Positions 1 through 7,229 of a stretch of 8,281 bases of DNA are shown piece after piece. The stretch covers positions 1 to 8,281 of the forward strand of contig JADFGI010000125.1 of the NCBI GenBank assembly GCA_022567815.1, in the 5' to 3' direction. How positions within the stretch are numbered: position 1 is the stretch's first letter; each line of letters starts with the position of its first letter. The translations under genes and the position numbers were made by a program. The notes under the pieces are model-generated. The model was not told the DNA's origin, ran no database searches, and saw only the letters and a program-made list of their open reading frames with translations. This stretch comes from Nitrospinota bacterium (GTDB lineage Bacteria > Nitrospinota > Nitrospinia > Nitrospinales > VA-1).

Positions 1-20
1 GTTAGGATAAAATTATATGT

Positions 21-29
21 TGGTATAAT
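21..29 (+). promoter_or_regulatory. Extended -10 promoter element upstream of tatA
   Basis: TGGTATAAT reads as a perfect extended -10 (TG, one base, TATAAT at 24-29) in a leader of only about 22% GC (positions 1-60). The -35 position would fall at the window's first bases (GTTAGG), which do not match well; an extended -10 can work without a -35. Transcription would start near 36-37, leaving a 5' UTR of about 65 nt before the tatA start. The match is seen in the sequence; promoter activity is inferred, and AT-rich DNA throws up such matches by chance. Confidence 0.4.
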
Positions 30-100
30 ATTATGTTTTTACAGTCTTTTTCTGATAGAATGCCCCCAAACTCCCCGTAATGCTATAGGAGATTCTTACC

Positions 101-511
101 ATGATGGGAATTGGTTTCCCCGAATTGATGAGTATTTTAGTAATCATCATGATTATTTTTGGTGCCGGAAAACTTCCCGAGATAGGCAACGCCTTCGGCA
201 AAAGTATCAAGAATTTCAAACAATCCATGAAAGAAGCCGAGGAAGTATCCGTAGACGATGCCACCGAGGCGGCCTCTGCGAATAATGCAGAAACCTCTGA
301 AACACAGCCCTCAGCGACAAATCCGGATGCGGCTAAGAAAGAAGAAGAGATGATCGACGAAGCGGCCCTGGAGATTAAGGAAAATCGAATTGGCACGATA
401 AAAACACCCCACGACGGGTTGGTCCAGCAGGGAGACGTTTTTACCGAATCCATGAAGAGAACTCCAGGCGGCAGGGGCCGTGACCGGGGAGTCTCCAGGG
501 ATGTTTTTTAA
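101..511 (+). CDS. tatA: Twin-arginine translocase TatA/TatE family subunit with long polar tail
   Basis: This is a 136-residue pore-forming-type component of the Tat system, which exports folded proteins across the cytoplasmic membrane. The N-terminus shows the family architecture: a short periplasmic start with Phe6-Pro7-Glu8, one membrane helix (about 8-20), the hinge [10 protein letters not shown] (20-29), and an amphipathic helix (about 30-48, [20 protein letters not shown]). The tail from about 50 to 136 is acidic, Ala/Ser/Thr/Glu-rich and then basic (GGRGRDRG), much longer than in most TatA proteins of 60-90 residues. The start is ATG 101, preceded by AGGAGA at 87-92 (8 nt spacing); ATG 104 is also possible (11 nt). 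It stands alone on the + strand and converges on the nuo-flippase-radical SAM run. TatA/E rather than TatB is favoured by the FGxxKLPE hinge; the exact paralogue is uncertain without tatC in view. Confidence 0.88.
   Translation: MMGIGFPELMSILVIIMIIFGAGKLPEIGNAFGKSIKNFKQSMKEAEEVSVDDATEAASANNAETSETQPSATNPDAAKKEEEMIDEAALEIKENRIGTIKTPHDGLVQQGDVFTESMKRTPGGRGRDRGVSRDVF
457..509 (+). terminator. Possible structured 3' end of tatA with T-run
   Basis: Near the end of tatA, GAGAACTCC (457-465) can pair with GGAGTCTC (488-495) with one bulge, and CGGC (469-472) with GCCG (477-480) forms an inner hairpin. Six T residues follow at 504-509, next to the stop codon. The T-run is 8 bases beyond the stem and the whole structure is inside the coding region, so this is at best a weak terminator; it may simply reflect the GC-rich codons of the basic tail. 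Confidence 0.2.
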
Positions 512-536
512 GAAGGCCCTCTGTCTCACAGGCAGG

Positions 537-576
537 AACTCAACTTGTGAGTGCAATGAATGGTTAGTTGAGTTTT
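537..576 (+). terminator. Inverted repeat downstream of tatA, candidate terminator
   Basis: AACTCAACT (537-545) and AGTTGAGTT (566-574) are a perfect 9-bp inverted repeat with a 20-nt loop, 25 bp after the tatA stop and followed by two more T residues (575-576). Position fits the end of the tatA transcript. The stem is AU-rich, the loop is long and the T tract is short, so intrinsic termination would be weak; a protein-binding or RNA-stability element is an alternative. Confidence 0.35.
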
Positions 577-613
577 AAGTTGCTATGAAGGTGTGGAGCC
601 AGGCAATTTTCCA

Positions 614-625
614 AGCCAATTGGCT
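614..625. repeat. 12-bp perfect palindrome between convergent genes
   Basis: AGCCAATTGGCT is a perfect 12-bp palindrome. With a 2-nt bulge the dyad extends outward, TTTTC on the left against GAAAA on the right. It lies in the 512-659 spacer between tatA and the convergent TPR reading frame, where I see no gene. As RNA the hairpin would need to open the AATT centre, leaving a 4-bp core, so a DNA-binding site or a bidirectional transcription end is as likely as a terminator. Confidence 0.3.
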
Positions 626-659
626 GAAAAACCGATGCGTAGGGCTTCTTTTCCAGGTG

Positions 660-890
660 TTATAGGCCTTGAGGAAGAGTCGTTTCTTTCTCTTTAGGTA
701 GAATGGCGGACTTAAAAAAATCAATGAACCCATAATCCGGTTCCCTGTTTCGGCTGGATGTTGCCATGGCGTTTGTGCCCCGCATAAGAAGTGCGAGAAA
801 AGCAAAAGCCAGAGCATGGTTAAAACAGAACTGGACCGCTTTTCTCATGCGCACCAAAGCCTCATCCTGACGATTATTTTTCAGGCTCAA
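660..890 (-). CDS. TPR-like C-terminal segment, out-of-frame continuation of the radical SAM gene
   Basis: This 76-codon frame begins with TTG at 890-888, which overlaps the TGA stop (889-887) of the radical SAM gene as TTGA. Its translation opens with SLKNNRQDEALVRMRKAV, the second half of a tetratricopeptide repeat, and then NHALAFAFLALLM, which sits in the right phase for the first helix of a next repeat. The first half of that broken repeat (WFHLGE) is the very end of the radical SAM protein in the other frame. Removing two bases from the G-rich stretch on the minus strand (GGGGGAGGG, 891-899) restores the 12-residue spacing between Gly8 and Ala20 expected in a TPR. So this is most likely not a separate gene but the tail of one protein of about 500 residues, split by a frameshift, a sequencing error or programmed recoding. 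Separate translation by stop-start coupling is possible but less convincing. Residues 50-76 show no recognisable motif. Confidence 0.55.
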   Translation of the reverse strand: MSLKNNRQDEALVRMRKAVQFCFNHALAFAFLALLMRGTNAMATSSRNREPDYGFIDFFKSAILPKEKETTLPQGL

Positions 891-2161
891 CCCTCCCCCA
901 GATGAAACCAGGACTTTCCAACCAGTTGCGGGTCCTTGGACATGCCGACGATCTTTTTATAAAGAGACTCCGCTTCCCCGATTTTATTTCCCGATTTGGA
1001 CTGCCCGGCCTCACGGTACCATTTCTGGCAGTCCGCGTTAGATAGCTCCCCATTGTGGAAAGAACCATTAAATTTTTCAGGGTGGAGCACCCAGCAGGTT
1101 CGGCAGATTTCCGGCAGGTTTTCATGAGTTCCAGAAAAATGCAGGGAGCGGAAATAGCGAAAAGGAAATGAGTTCCAGTATTCCCAGGGAGTGAGACCAT
1201 CCGTTTCCAGCGGCATGTCCAGTGAGCCGCAACACAAGTCAGGTTTTTGCCGGTTCAAATTGAACATCAGGTGCTTGTCCACGAAAAAGCAGGTTTCAGA
1301 TGAGCTTTCCAATTGGGTTTTTTCAAAAAAGCGGACACGCATTCCCATTCCGTTCCATTTTCCCATCACGGAGTTGATCTTTTCTTGGCATCTTTCCAGG
1401 TCTTTGAAAACTGATTTTATGTAAAGGGAGTGGTTATGCGGGACCATGTAAATGAGGTCAACCGAAGGGAAGTTGTGTGATTTTGCAGAATTTATGATTT
1501 CATCGAGCTGATTTATATTTTCAGAATCGACCGCTACTGTCAGGTGAAGAATCGGGTGTGAACAATTCAGAGTTTGTTTGGTACTTTGGATAAGCCCTAC
1601 CTTTTTCCAGAATTTTTGGCTATAGCTTTCCCGGCCTCCGCCGTGTCCTGCGGTGGTTTTTCCGTCAAACGACAGGTTCAGGTAATGGAGTTGCGCGTGA
1701 ATCAGTTTCTCAATGACCTTTTTATTTAGAGGCACCCCGCTTGTAGAAATAAAAGTGATCTTGTCCTTAAGTTTTCCCAGAAAATATTCAAGGTGCGGGG
1801 AGTCCAGGGTTTCACCCAACCCTACCAAGGCAACATGGGAGGCGTTTTCAATCCAAGGGGTCAGAGCTTCAAATTCATCAAGGGTCAGGAATTTATAATC
1901 CTTGAACAGGGAGGTTTGTTCCGCAAATCCGGCGTTGCACATTTCGCAACCTATGCCGCAGGTGTAGGCGACCGAGGTAGTGATGAATTTTGGAAGAGGA
2001 GAATCCCATCCCTCTAAAGGGACGCGGTTTCGGGGTGTTTTGTCGAGAAGGTTTGCGAGGTTCTCCAGATCCGGGTGAGGAGATCTGGCGATGAGTTTAT
2101 CGGCTTGTTCCAGGTTGTCGGTCAGGATAAAGCGGATGATCTCTTTTTTCAGGTGTTCCAT
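887..2161 (-). CDS. Radical SAM protein with SPASM-like cysteines and TPR-like C-terminus
   Basis: The 424-residue product carries the radical SAM signature CGIGCEMC (Cys68, Cys72, Cys75), which binds a 4Fe-4S cluster used to cleave S-adenosylmethionine, followed by VALVGLGETLDSP (110-122), the expected glycine-rich strand, and LNLSFDG (161-167) from the barrel. A second cysteine set (Cys291, Cys310, Cys311, Cys353, Cys356) looks like a SPASM or twitch domain binding an auxiliary cluster, as in peptide- or enzyme-modifying members. The end (about 380-424) has TPR character: KIGEAESLYKKIV, then KSWFHLGE, cut mid-repeat by TGA. The first about 60 residues are helical with no motif I know. The start is ATG 2161-2159; no clear Shine-Dalgarno is visible. 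It lies 117 bp after the flippase-like gene. The substrate is unknown; being a partner of the preceding membrane gene is inference only. Confidence 0.85.
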   Translation of the reverse strand: MEHLKKEIIRFILTDNLEQADKLIARSPHPDLENLANLLDKTPRNRVPLEGWDSPLPKFITTSVAYTCGIGCEMCNAGFAEQTSLFKDYKFLTLDEFEALTPWIENASHVALVGLGETLDSPHLEYFLGKLKDKITFISTSGVPLNKKVIEKLIHAQLHYLNLSFDGKTTAGHGGGRESYSQKFWKKVGLIQSTKQTLNCSHPILHLTVAVDSENINQLDEIINSAKSHNFPSVDLIYMVPHNHSLYIKSVFKDLERCQEKINSVMGKWNGMGMRVRFFEKTQLESSSETCFFVDKHLMFNLNRQKPDLCCGSLDMPLETDGLTPWEYWNSFPFRYFRSLHFSGTHENLPEICRTCWVLHPEKFNGSFHNGELSNADCQKWYREAGQSKSGNKIGEAESLYKKIVGMSKDPQLVGKSWFHLGEG

Positions 2162-2278
2162 ATTCAGTTGAGGAAAAAATAAGATCAGGATTAAAACTGG
2201 TTACCGTTTTATGCGCGGAACTCGCTCATTTAAGGTAAAGAAGTTCAAGAGTTTTTGCAGGTCAGAAGAAGGTGTGGC

Positions 2279-3283
2279 TCAGCCTTCCGAGGCATCGGGT
2301 TGGACTTTTGCGGGTTTGAAAGCCAGACTCCAACCCAGCAGTAACCCCAACGAAACCCATATCAGGTCCTTTATTCGACGCACGAAGGAAACAGCCAGAC
2401 CTAGATCTCCGGCCAGGCCCAGGGCAATGAATATGACGATCAAACCGCCTTCCTGGGCTCCCAGACTCATGGGAATATAAAATGACACAACTTTTATCAG
2501 TTGCAGTGACGCTTCAATGATCCATAATTCCGTGAGAGTTGGATCATAGCCGAGAAAATGCAGAGCGAAATACAATTCTCCCAACCCCACCACCCATCCG
2601 ACAAATGCGTAAACAATGGATTTGATCGTTCGATCAGGAAATTCCCGGTAAAATGTGGACATCAGTCCGTCCAGGGTTTTTAATTGGTCAAGGAAGGCAT
2701 GCCCGACCAGCCTCGGAATTACCCGCTCCGCCCAGGACGCCAGAATCCCCAGCATCCCGGTAACTTGAAACAAAAAGAACAGGAAAATCAGGATGGTAAA
2801 TACCACCATTCCGGTCAGGCTTATGTATTTCAACTCTTCTGGAATAATTTCAGATTGAAAGATCAGAATAATCCCCGGAATCAAGAAAGTGATGAGTCCA
2901 ACGAGCAAGGTGGTCCGGGTTATGACCAGGGACGCCAGCCCCTGTTTGAAGGTTAATCCGTGATGATCTTTTAAAAGTTGCGCCTTGACCGGCTCCCCTC
3001 CCATCGTCCCCAAAGGGGTGATGACGTTGTAGGCTTCGCCGATTATCCGGATTCTCCATAGCTGAAATGAGTTGAACCGGAAGGCCTGCTCAGGTTTGAA
3101 ATTGTAATGCCAGGCAATGGTGTCGAGGTAGTTGACGAGGGCGTAAACCAGTATGACAAGAATAAAACCATACCCCATGTTAAGGAGAAGCTCGAAAACA
3201 CGGGTGGTATCCACCGTTTTCACGGCCCAGGCCAGAAGGCCTAAACCAGCGAAAAGAAATATAAATTTTAGAATCCTGGTCAT
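2279..3283 (-). CDS. Flippase-like integral membrane protein (LPG synthase transmembrane / UPF0104 family)
   Basis: This 334-residue protein is mostly membrane helices, beginning with one right at the N-terminus (about 4-21), then about 38-55, 116-142, 155-175, 222-243, 256-271, 280-293 and 305-321. It carries the family's hallmark motifs: NVITPLGTMGGEPVKA (86-101), FYIPMSLGAQEGG (268-280) and RRIKDLIW (302-309). Members of this family (as in the membrane half of lysyl-phosphatidylglycerol synthase and YbhN) are thought to flip or move lipids or lipid-linked sugars; the soluble aminoacyl-transferase half of MprF is absent, so lipid lysinylation is not expected from this gene alone. The start is ATG 3283, chosen because the first helix begins at once; the upstream bases are C-rich and have no Shine-Dalgarno. 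It lies 123 bp after nuoD and 117 bp before the radical SAM gene. Substrate unknown. Confidence 0.82.
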   Translation of the reverse strand: MTRILKFIFLFAGLGLLAWAVKTVDTTRVFELLLNMGYGFILVILVYALVNYLDTIAWHYNFKPEQAFRFNSFQLWRIRIIGEAYNVITPLGTMGGEPVKAQLLKDHHGLTFKQGLASLVITRTTLLVGLITFLIPGIILIFQSEIIPEELKYISLTGMVVFTILIFLFFLFQVTGMLGILASWAERVIPRLVGHAFLDQLKTLDGLMSTFYREFPDRTIKSIVYAFVGWVVGLGELYFALHFLGYDPTLTELWIIEASLQLIKVVSFYIPMSLGAQEGGLIVIFIALGLAGDLGLAVSFVRRIKDLIWVSLGLLLGWSLAFKPAKVQPDASEG

Positions 3284-3406
3284 TGGCGGATGGAGGGGGG
3301 ACCGTGATTATTTTTCTTCATGAAGGTGAAAAACCTTAAAAAAGACTTTTAAATTGTGATTCGATTGTAACCGAGGGGAAGGCACGAATTCAAGGGAGGG
3401 GATTTG

Positions 3407-4597
3407 CTACCGGTCGCACTCTCCGCCGATCATATTTAGCATATCAAAGGTAGGAATGATGTCGGCGAGCATTCCGCCCTGGCAGATTTGTTCCATCGAT
3501 GCGGTCATTGTAAAACTGGGGGGCCGGACTCTGCATTTGTAGGGCTTTCCTGTTCCGTCGCTGACGATGTAGAATCCCAGTTCTCCATTGGCCGCTTCTG
3601 TGGGAAAATAGACTTCACCGACTGGGGGTTTCAATCCGTCGACAAACATTTTAAAGTGGGCGATCATCTCTTCCATGCGTGAGTAGACATCGGGTTTTGC
3701 CGGAGTCCTCATATAAGGGTTCGCTACGTTGATAGGTCCGTCCGGCATATCCTTCATGGCCTGTTTGATAATTTTAAGGCTTTGCTTGATCTCTTCCATG
3801 CGGACCAGGTAGCGGTCAAAGTTATCTCCGGTGGTTCCCAGGGGAATGTCAAAATCGATGCGGTCGTAAACCAGGTAAGGATGTTTTTTGCGGACATCGT
3901 AATCCACCCCGCAGGCCCTGAGACAGGGACCGGTAAACCCCCAGGAGATCGCGTCTTCTTTGGAGATTCCTCCAGTGTCCCGCATCCGGTCGAGGAAGAT
4001 TCTGTTTTTAGTGAGCAGTTTGTCGACATCATCGAACAGCGAGTCCAGCTTTTTATAAGAAACCTGCAAGTCTTCATCGAATCCCGGAGGAAGGTCGCAC
4101 ATGAGTCCGCCAATGCGGATGTAGTTGGAGGTCAGCCGGGCGCCGCACACTTTTTCCAGAAGATCCCAAACGATTTCCCTGGCTTCTACAAAATAAATGA
4201 ACGCCGTCAATGCGCCAAGTTCGAGGGCGGCGGCGGCGATATTGGTGTAATGGTCCGAGATACGTGACAGTTCATTCGTCACCACGCGGATGTAGTTGCA
4301 TCGGTCCGTGGCTTCAATGCCGCAAAGTTTCTCAACCGCCAGCGCGTAGCCGACGTTGTTCATGATGGCCGAACAATAGTTCAGACGGTCCGTATAGGGA
4401 AAAACGTTTGCATAGGTCATGCTTTCGCACATTTTTTCAAAACCGCGGTGGAGATATCCGATCTCGACCTCCATTCGCACTACCGTTTCTCCATCCAGAG
4501 TCAGCAGGAACTTAACCGTTCCGTGGGTCGCAGGATGAGCCGGACCCATGTTTAGGACCATGTGCTCGGAGTGTAGTTGTTCTTTTAAATCAGCCAT
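3407..4597 (-). CDS. nuoD: NADH-quinone oxidoreductase subunit D (49 kDa, quinone site)
   Basis: NuoD is a peripheral-arm subunit of complex I that, with NuoB, forms the pocket where ubiquinone or menaquinone is reduced. The 396-residue product starts with the diagnostic MGPAHPATHG loop (17-26; quinone-near histidines His21 and His25), has TDRLNY, whose tyrosine corresponds to the conserved quinone-site tyrosine, the helix ALAVEKLCGIEA, the GGLMCDLPPGF block and the typical end GGECDR. It is a stand-alone NuoD, not a NuoCD fusion. ATG 4597-4595 is preferred; TTG 4603 would add two residues. Neither has a clear Shine-Dalgarno; the 52-bp spacer to nuoG is very AT-rich. In most genomes nuoD follows nuoC; here it follows nuoG, so the cluster is rearranged or split. 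No further nuo gene follows downstream within this strand. Confidence 0.96.
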   Translation of the reverse strand: MADLKEQLHSEHMVLNMGPAHPATHGTVKFLLTLDGETVVRMEVEIGYLHRGFEKMCESMTYANVFPYTDRLNYCSAIMNNVGYALAVEKLCGIEATDRCNYIRVVTNELSRISDHYTNIAAAALELGALTAFIYFVEAREIVWDLLEKVCGARLTSNYIRIGGLMCDLPPGFDEDLQVSYKKLDSLFDDVDKLLTKNRIFLDRMRDTGGISKEDAISWGFTGPCLRACGVDYDVRKKHPYLVYDRIDFDIPLGTTGDNFDRYLVRMEEIKQSLKIIKQAMKDMPDGPINVANPYMRTPAKPDVYSRMEEMIAHFKMFVDGLKPPVGEVYFPTEAANGELGFYIVSDGTGKPYKCRVRPPSFTMTASMEQICQGGMLADIIPTFDMLNMIGGECDR

Positions 4598-4615
4598 GAG
4601 CAATTATTGGTTTTA

Positions 4616-4641
4616 ATAAAAAAATTGATAATTTTATCGGG
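4616..4641 (-). other. AT-rich dyad and T-run between nuoG and nuoD
   Basis: On the minus strand GATAAAATTATC is a short inverted repeat (5-bp arms, 2-nt centre) directly followed by AATTTTTTT. The T-run makes it look like a remnant or weak attenuator between nuoG and nuoD, but a 5-bp AU stem with a 2-nt loop is too weak to be called a terminator. The two genes are probably still co-transcribed. Confidence 0.2.
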
Positions 4642-4649
4642 TATTAAAA

Positions 4650-7229
4650 TCAACCGGCTTTGGAAACTTTGATAGGAACCAGACCCTCTTCCCCATTCCT
4701 CAAGAGATTCACCGGAACATCGACCCAGTTTTGTGGAATATAGACCATCCCCCTGGTGGTTACATAACTGGTTTTTACCGTAACCTCAACTTTAGCGTTT
4801 TCAGATTCAACGACGATCCGGTCCCCTTCCTGGAGGCTCAGGGCCTCGGCGTCTTCAGGGTGTATTTCCGCAAAACATTCAGGGCCCACGTCCACCAGCG
4901 CTTTCGCATGCTGGGTATAACTACCGATGTGGAACATATGGTTGTTTGTTTGCAGGCGGTAGGGGTATCCCTCCTTTTCATCGGATTCTACAAAGGTCTG
5001 GCAGATTTGGAATTCGGGTTTTTCCACAAAGCTGGATGCGGGCCATTGTTTGGAATCGGTTCCAGGCATCATTCCTTTATAAATGGGAGCGATACTCTCA
5101 ATTTCTTCCTGTACTTCCTCAACCGTGTCGTGCTCGAAAGGCTTGCCCAGGGTTTCAGCGATATCACAAAAAATATCGAAATCGGGTTTCGATAGTCCCT
5201 GTGGCAGAGTCGCTGATTTCACCCTCTGCACGTGCCGCGTCATATTGGTCTGGGTTCCATCCTTTTCCGCAAAGGTTGAAGTGGGCAGGATGATATCGGC
5301 CATTTTAGCCGTTTCTGTCATGAATACATCCTGAACTACCAGAAAGGGGACGTTTTGCAGAGCCTCCTTGACCAGAGATGCCTTGTAATAAGAATGCAGG
5401 GGGTCTTCCCCGGCGATATACAATATTTTGAGTTTTCCATTGACGCAATTTCCGAATAAATCGTCAACCAGGTTTTCCGCCGCCGGGTCCTGCGCGGGCT
5501 GGTACCCAGGAAGGAAATCCGGAGTGACTCCCATGTCGTTCACGCCCTGGGAGTTGCAATGTTCCCTCGGCGGGTAAATGCTGATGCTTCCCTGTCCGCC
5601 CCAGTGAACCAGAAGAGACAGGTTGAGCAGGGCTTTTAAGATTTCTTCTCCCTGTCCGGTGTCCAGAATATCGTTGCCGATAATAATGAACCGGTCCGCT
5701 TCCCTGGCAAACCGCTCCGCCGCATGGGTTAGCGTCTTGTCGGGCAATCCGGTCATCTTTTCTGAATCCTCTGCCGTGTAAGACTTTAACGATTGGACCA
5801 GATCGTCATAATTGGCGATGCCTGATTTAGCTTTGTTAATGTCGATGAGTTTGTTGTCAATAATGATGCGGGTCAAACGATTGATCACCGCGAGGTCCGC
5901 GCCGTGGGTAAAGGTCAGCCGGATGTCGACCTGGGCTTCGTTATTGAAAATCACGTCACGCGGATTGGCTATGATGATGTCCGTTCCGGTGAAAACCACT
6001 CCTTTACGAATGGAGTTGCCGCCCACCGGGTATTCAGAGGGCAGGTCGGAATTGAAAATAAGAACCACATCCGCGTGTTGCAATTCGGTGACGGGTTTGG
6101 ATTCGATTCCGCCCTTGAAACAATCCAGCATGAAACGGTTGACGTAAGGCGCTCTAAGATTGGCAAGGTTGGTGATCTGATTGGAATCAAAATGACCGCG
6201 AAAAAGTTTCTGAAAAAGGAAGCTTTCCTCATTGGTCATTTTTTCAGAACCGATGCCGGCGATGCTCCCCGGTCCGCTTCTGTTCACGGTGGACTGAAGC
6301 CTTTCGGTGATGGTTTGGATGGCCTCTTCCCAGCTGACTTCTTTAAAATCGCCGCCATAATTCATCAACGGGGATTTTATCCTGTCCTCATTGTGGATGA
6401 TGCCGTGGCCAAACCGGCCCTTGGCGCAGAGGTTGCCTTCGTTGATGCCGACGTCGTAACCTTCATCCCCTTCGATGCGCAGGACTTTTCCCTTTTTTGA
6501 TTGCAGTTCAATGGTGCATCCCCATGAGCAATAATTGCACGTAGTGAGGGTGTTGGTGAACAGGGCCGCCAGACCGCGCGCTCCCGAAGTCATGTCCATC
6601 AGTGCTCCAGTGGGGCAGACCGTGATGCACTGCCCGCAGAATTCACAGTCAAGAGGCTCGTCGTTGGCGGTTCCGATGGTGACGCTCATGCCCCGTTTAT
6701 GGTAATCCAGAGCCTGCACGCCCTGCGTCTCGTCACAGGCGCGCACGCACAATCCGCACATGATGCACCGGTTTAAATAGAATTCGATGATGGGATTGGT
6801 CTTGATACTGGGTTCGTTTCTGCGGTTGATTTCAAATCGGCCATTGTACAACTGGAGAGTGTCAGTATTGTCTTGCAGGGGGCAGACTCCAGACTTGTCG
6901 CATATGGGACAGTCCAGGGGATGTTCAACCAACAGCATTTCCAGACAGGCTTTATTGTAGCGGTTGGTTTCATCCGTGTTGATTCTTACTTCCATGCCTT
7001 CGGCTACGGGTTGGGTGCAGGAATACACCAATTCCTTTTTGCCGTCGGTCACGGTTTCCACCATGCAGGTTCGACAGGCCGCGAAGGGTTTGAGTTTCCT
7101 GTTGTAGCAGAGGTTGGACACTTCAAAACCCTGTTGGTTGGCTACCTCCAGAATCACCGTGCCTTCCGGAGCGGAAACGTCTTTTCCATTAATTTTAAAG
7201 TTTATGGTATTTTTGACTATTGTGCTCAT
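4650..7229 (-). CDS. nuoG: NADH-quinone oxidoreductase subunit G (iron-sulfur/MopB-type)
   Basis: NuoG carries electrons from the input site along the complex I peripheral arm. The 859-residue protein shows five cluster sites in order: a plant-ferredoxin-type 2Fe-2S (Cys41, Cys52, Cys55, Cys71), the His-Cys3 4Fe-4S (His103, Cys107, Cys110, Cys116), two ferredoxin 4Fe-4S sets (Cys155/158/161/165 and Cys195/198/201/205), and an N7-type site (Cys231, Cys234, Cys238, Cys268). A full molybdopterin-oxidoreductase-like domain follows (about 290-740), then a dinucleotide-binding-type C-terminal domain (about 750-855). Around 340-350 (TNLANLRAPYV), where formate dehydrogenases carry the Mo-binding Cys or Sec, there is none, so it is NuoG rather than FdhA. 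The start ATG overlaps the nuoE stop (ATGA), with GAGGAG on the minus strand (7241-7246) about 11 nt upstream, a sign of translational coupling. nuoF is not between nuoE and nuoG. Confidence 0.94.
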   Translation of the reverse strand: MSTIVKNTINFKINGKDVSAPEGTVILEVANQQGFEVSNLCYNRKLKPFAACRTCMVETVTDGKKELVYSCTQPVAEGMEVRINTDETNRYNKACLEMLLVEHPLDCPICDKSGVCPLQDNTDTLQLYNGRFEINRRNEPSIKTNPIIEFYLNRCIMCGLCVRACDETQGVQALDYHKRGMSVTIGTANDEPLDCEFCGQCITVCPTGALMDMTSGARGLAALFTNTLTTCNYCSWGCTIELQSKKGKVLRIEGDEGYDVGINEGNLCAKGRFGHGIIHNEDRIKSPLMNYGGDFKEVSWEEAIQTITERLQSTVNRSGPGSIAGIGSEKMTNEESFLFQKLFRGHFDSNQITNLANLRAPYVNRFMLDCFKGGIESKPVTELQHADVVLIFNSDLPSEYPVGGNSIRKGVVFTGTDIIIANPRDVIFNNEAQVDIRLTFTHGADLAVINRLTRIIIDNKLIDINKAKSGIANYDDLVQSLKSYTAEDSEKMTGLPDKTLTHAAERFAREADRFIIIGNDILDTGQGEEILKALLNLSLLVHWGGQGSISIYPPREHCNSQGVNDMGVTPDFLPGYQPAQDPAAENLVDDLFGNCVNGKLKILYIAGEDPLHSYYKASLVKEALQNVPFLVVQDVFMTETAKMADIILPTSTFAEKDGTQTNMTRHVQRVKSATLPQGLSKPDFDIFCDIAETLGKPFEHDTVEEVQEEIESIAPIYKGMMPGTDSKQWPASSFVEKPEFQICQTFVESDEKEGYPYRLQTNNHMFHIGSYTQHAKALVDVGPECFAEIHPEDAEALSLQEGDRIVVESENAKVEVTVKTSYVTTRGMVYIPQNWVDVPVNLLRNGEEGLVPIKVSKAG

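Noticed and set aside
575..817. 80-codon minus-strand frame in the tatA/radical SAM spacer
   Set aside because: It overlaps the TPR-coding frame (660-890), which has clear repeat motifs, and its own translation shows no domain pattern.
2193..2210. Hairpin AAAAC-T-GG/CC-GTTTT in the spacer between the flippase-like and radical SAM genes
   Set aside because: Short, bulged stem with a 3-nt loop and no T tract beyond it on the minus strand; not enough to call a terminator.
3323..3340. AAGGT/ACCTT inverted repeat in the nuoD-flippase spacer
   Set aside because: A 5-bp stem with no T-run in the direction of transcription; chance level in AT-rich DNA.
3782..4267. 161-codon plus-strand frame opposite nuoD
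   Set aside because: Antisense shadow of a well-conserved nuoD; no independent motif or ribosome-binding site.
5904..6500. 198-codon plus-strand frame opposite nuoG
   Set aside because: It lies antisense within the MopB/iron-sulfur coding region of nuoG, whose frame is fully supported by cluster motifs; its own translation shows no family motif.
4650..7229. Formate dehydrogenase alpha subunit as an alternative for nuoG
   Set aside because: No Cys or Sec at the metal-ligand position and no in-frame UGA; neighbours are nuoE and nuoD.
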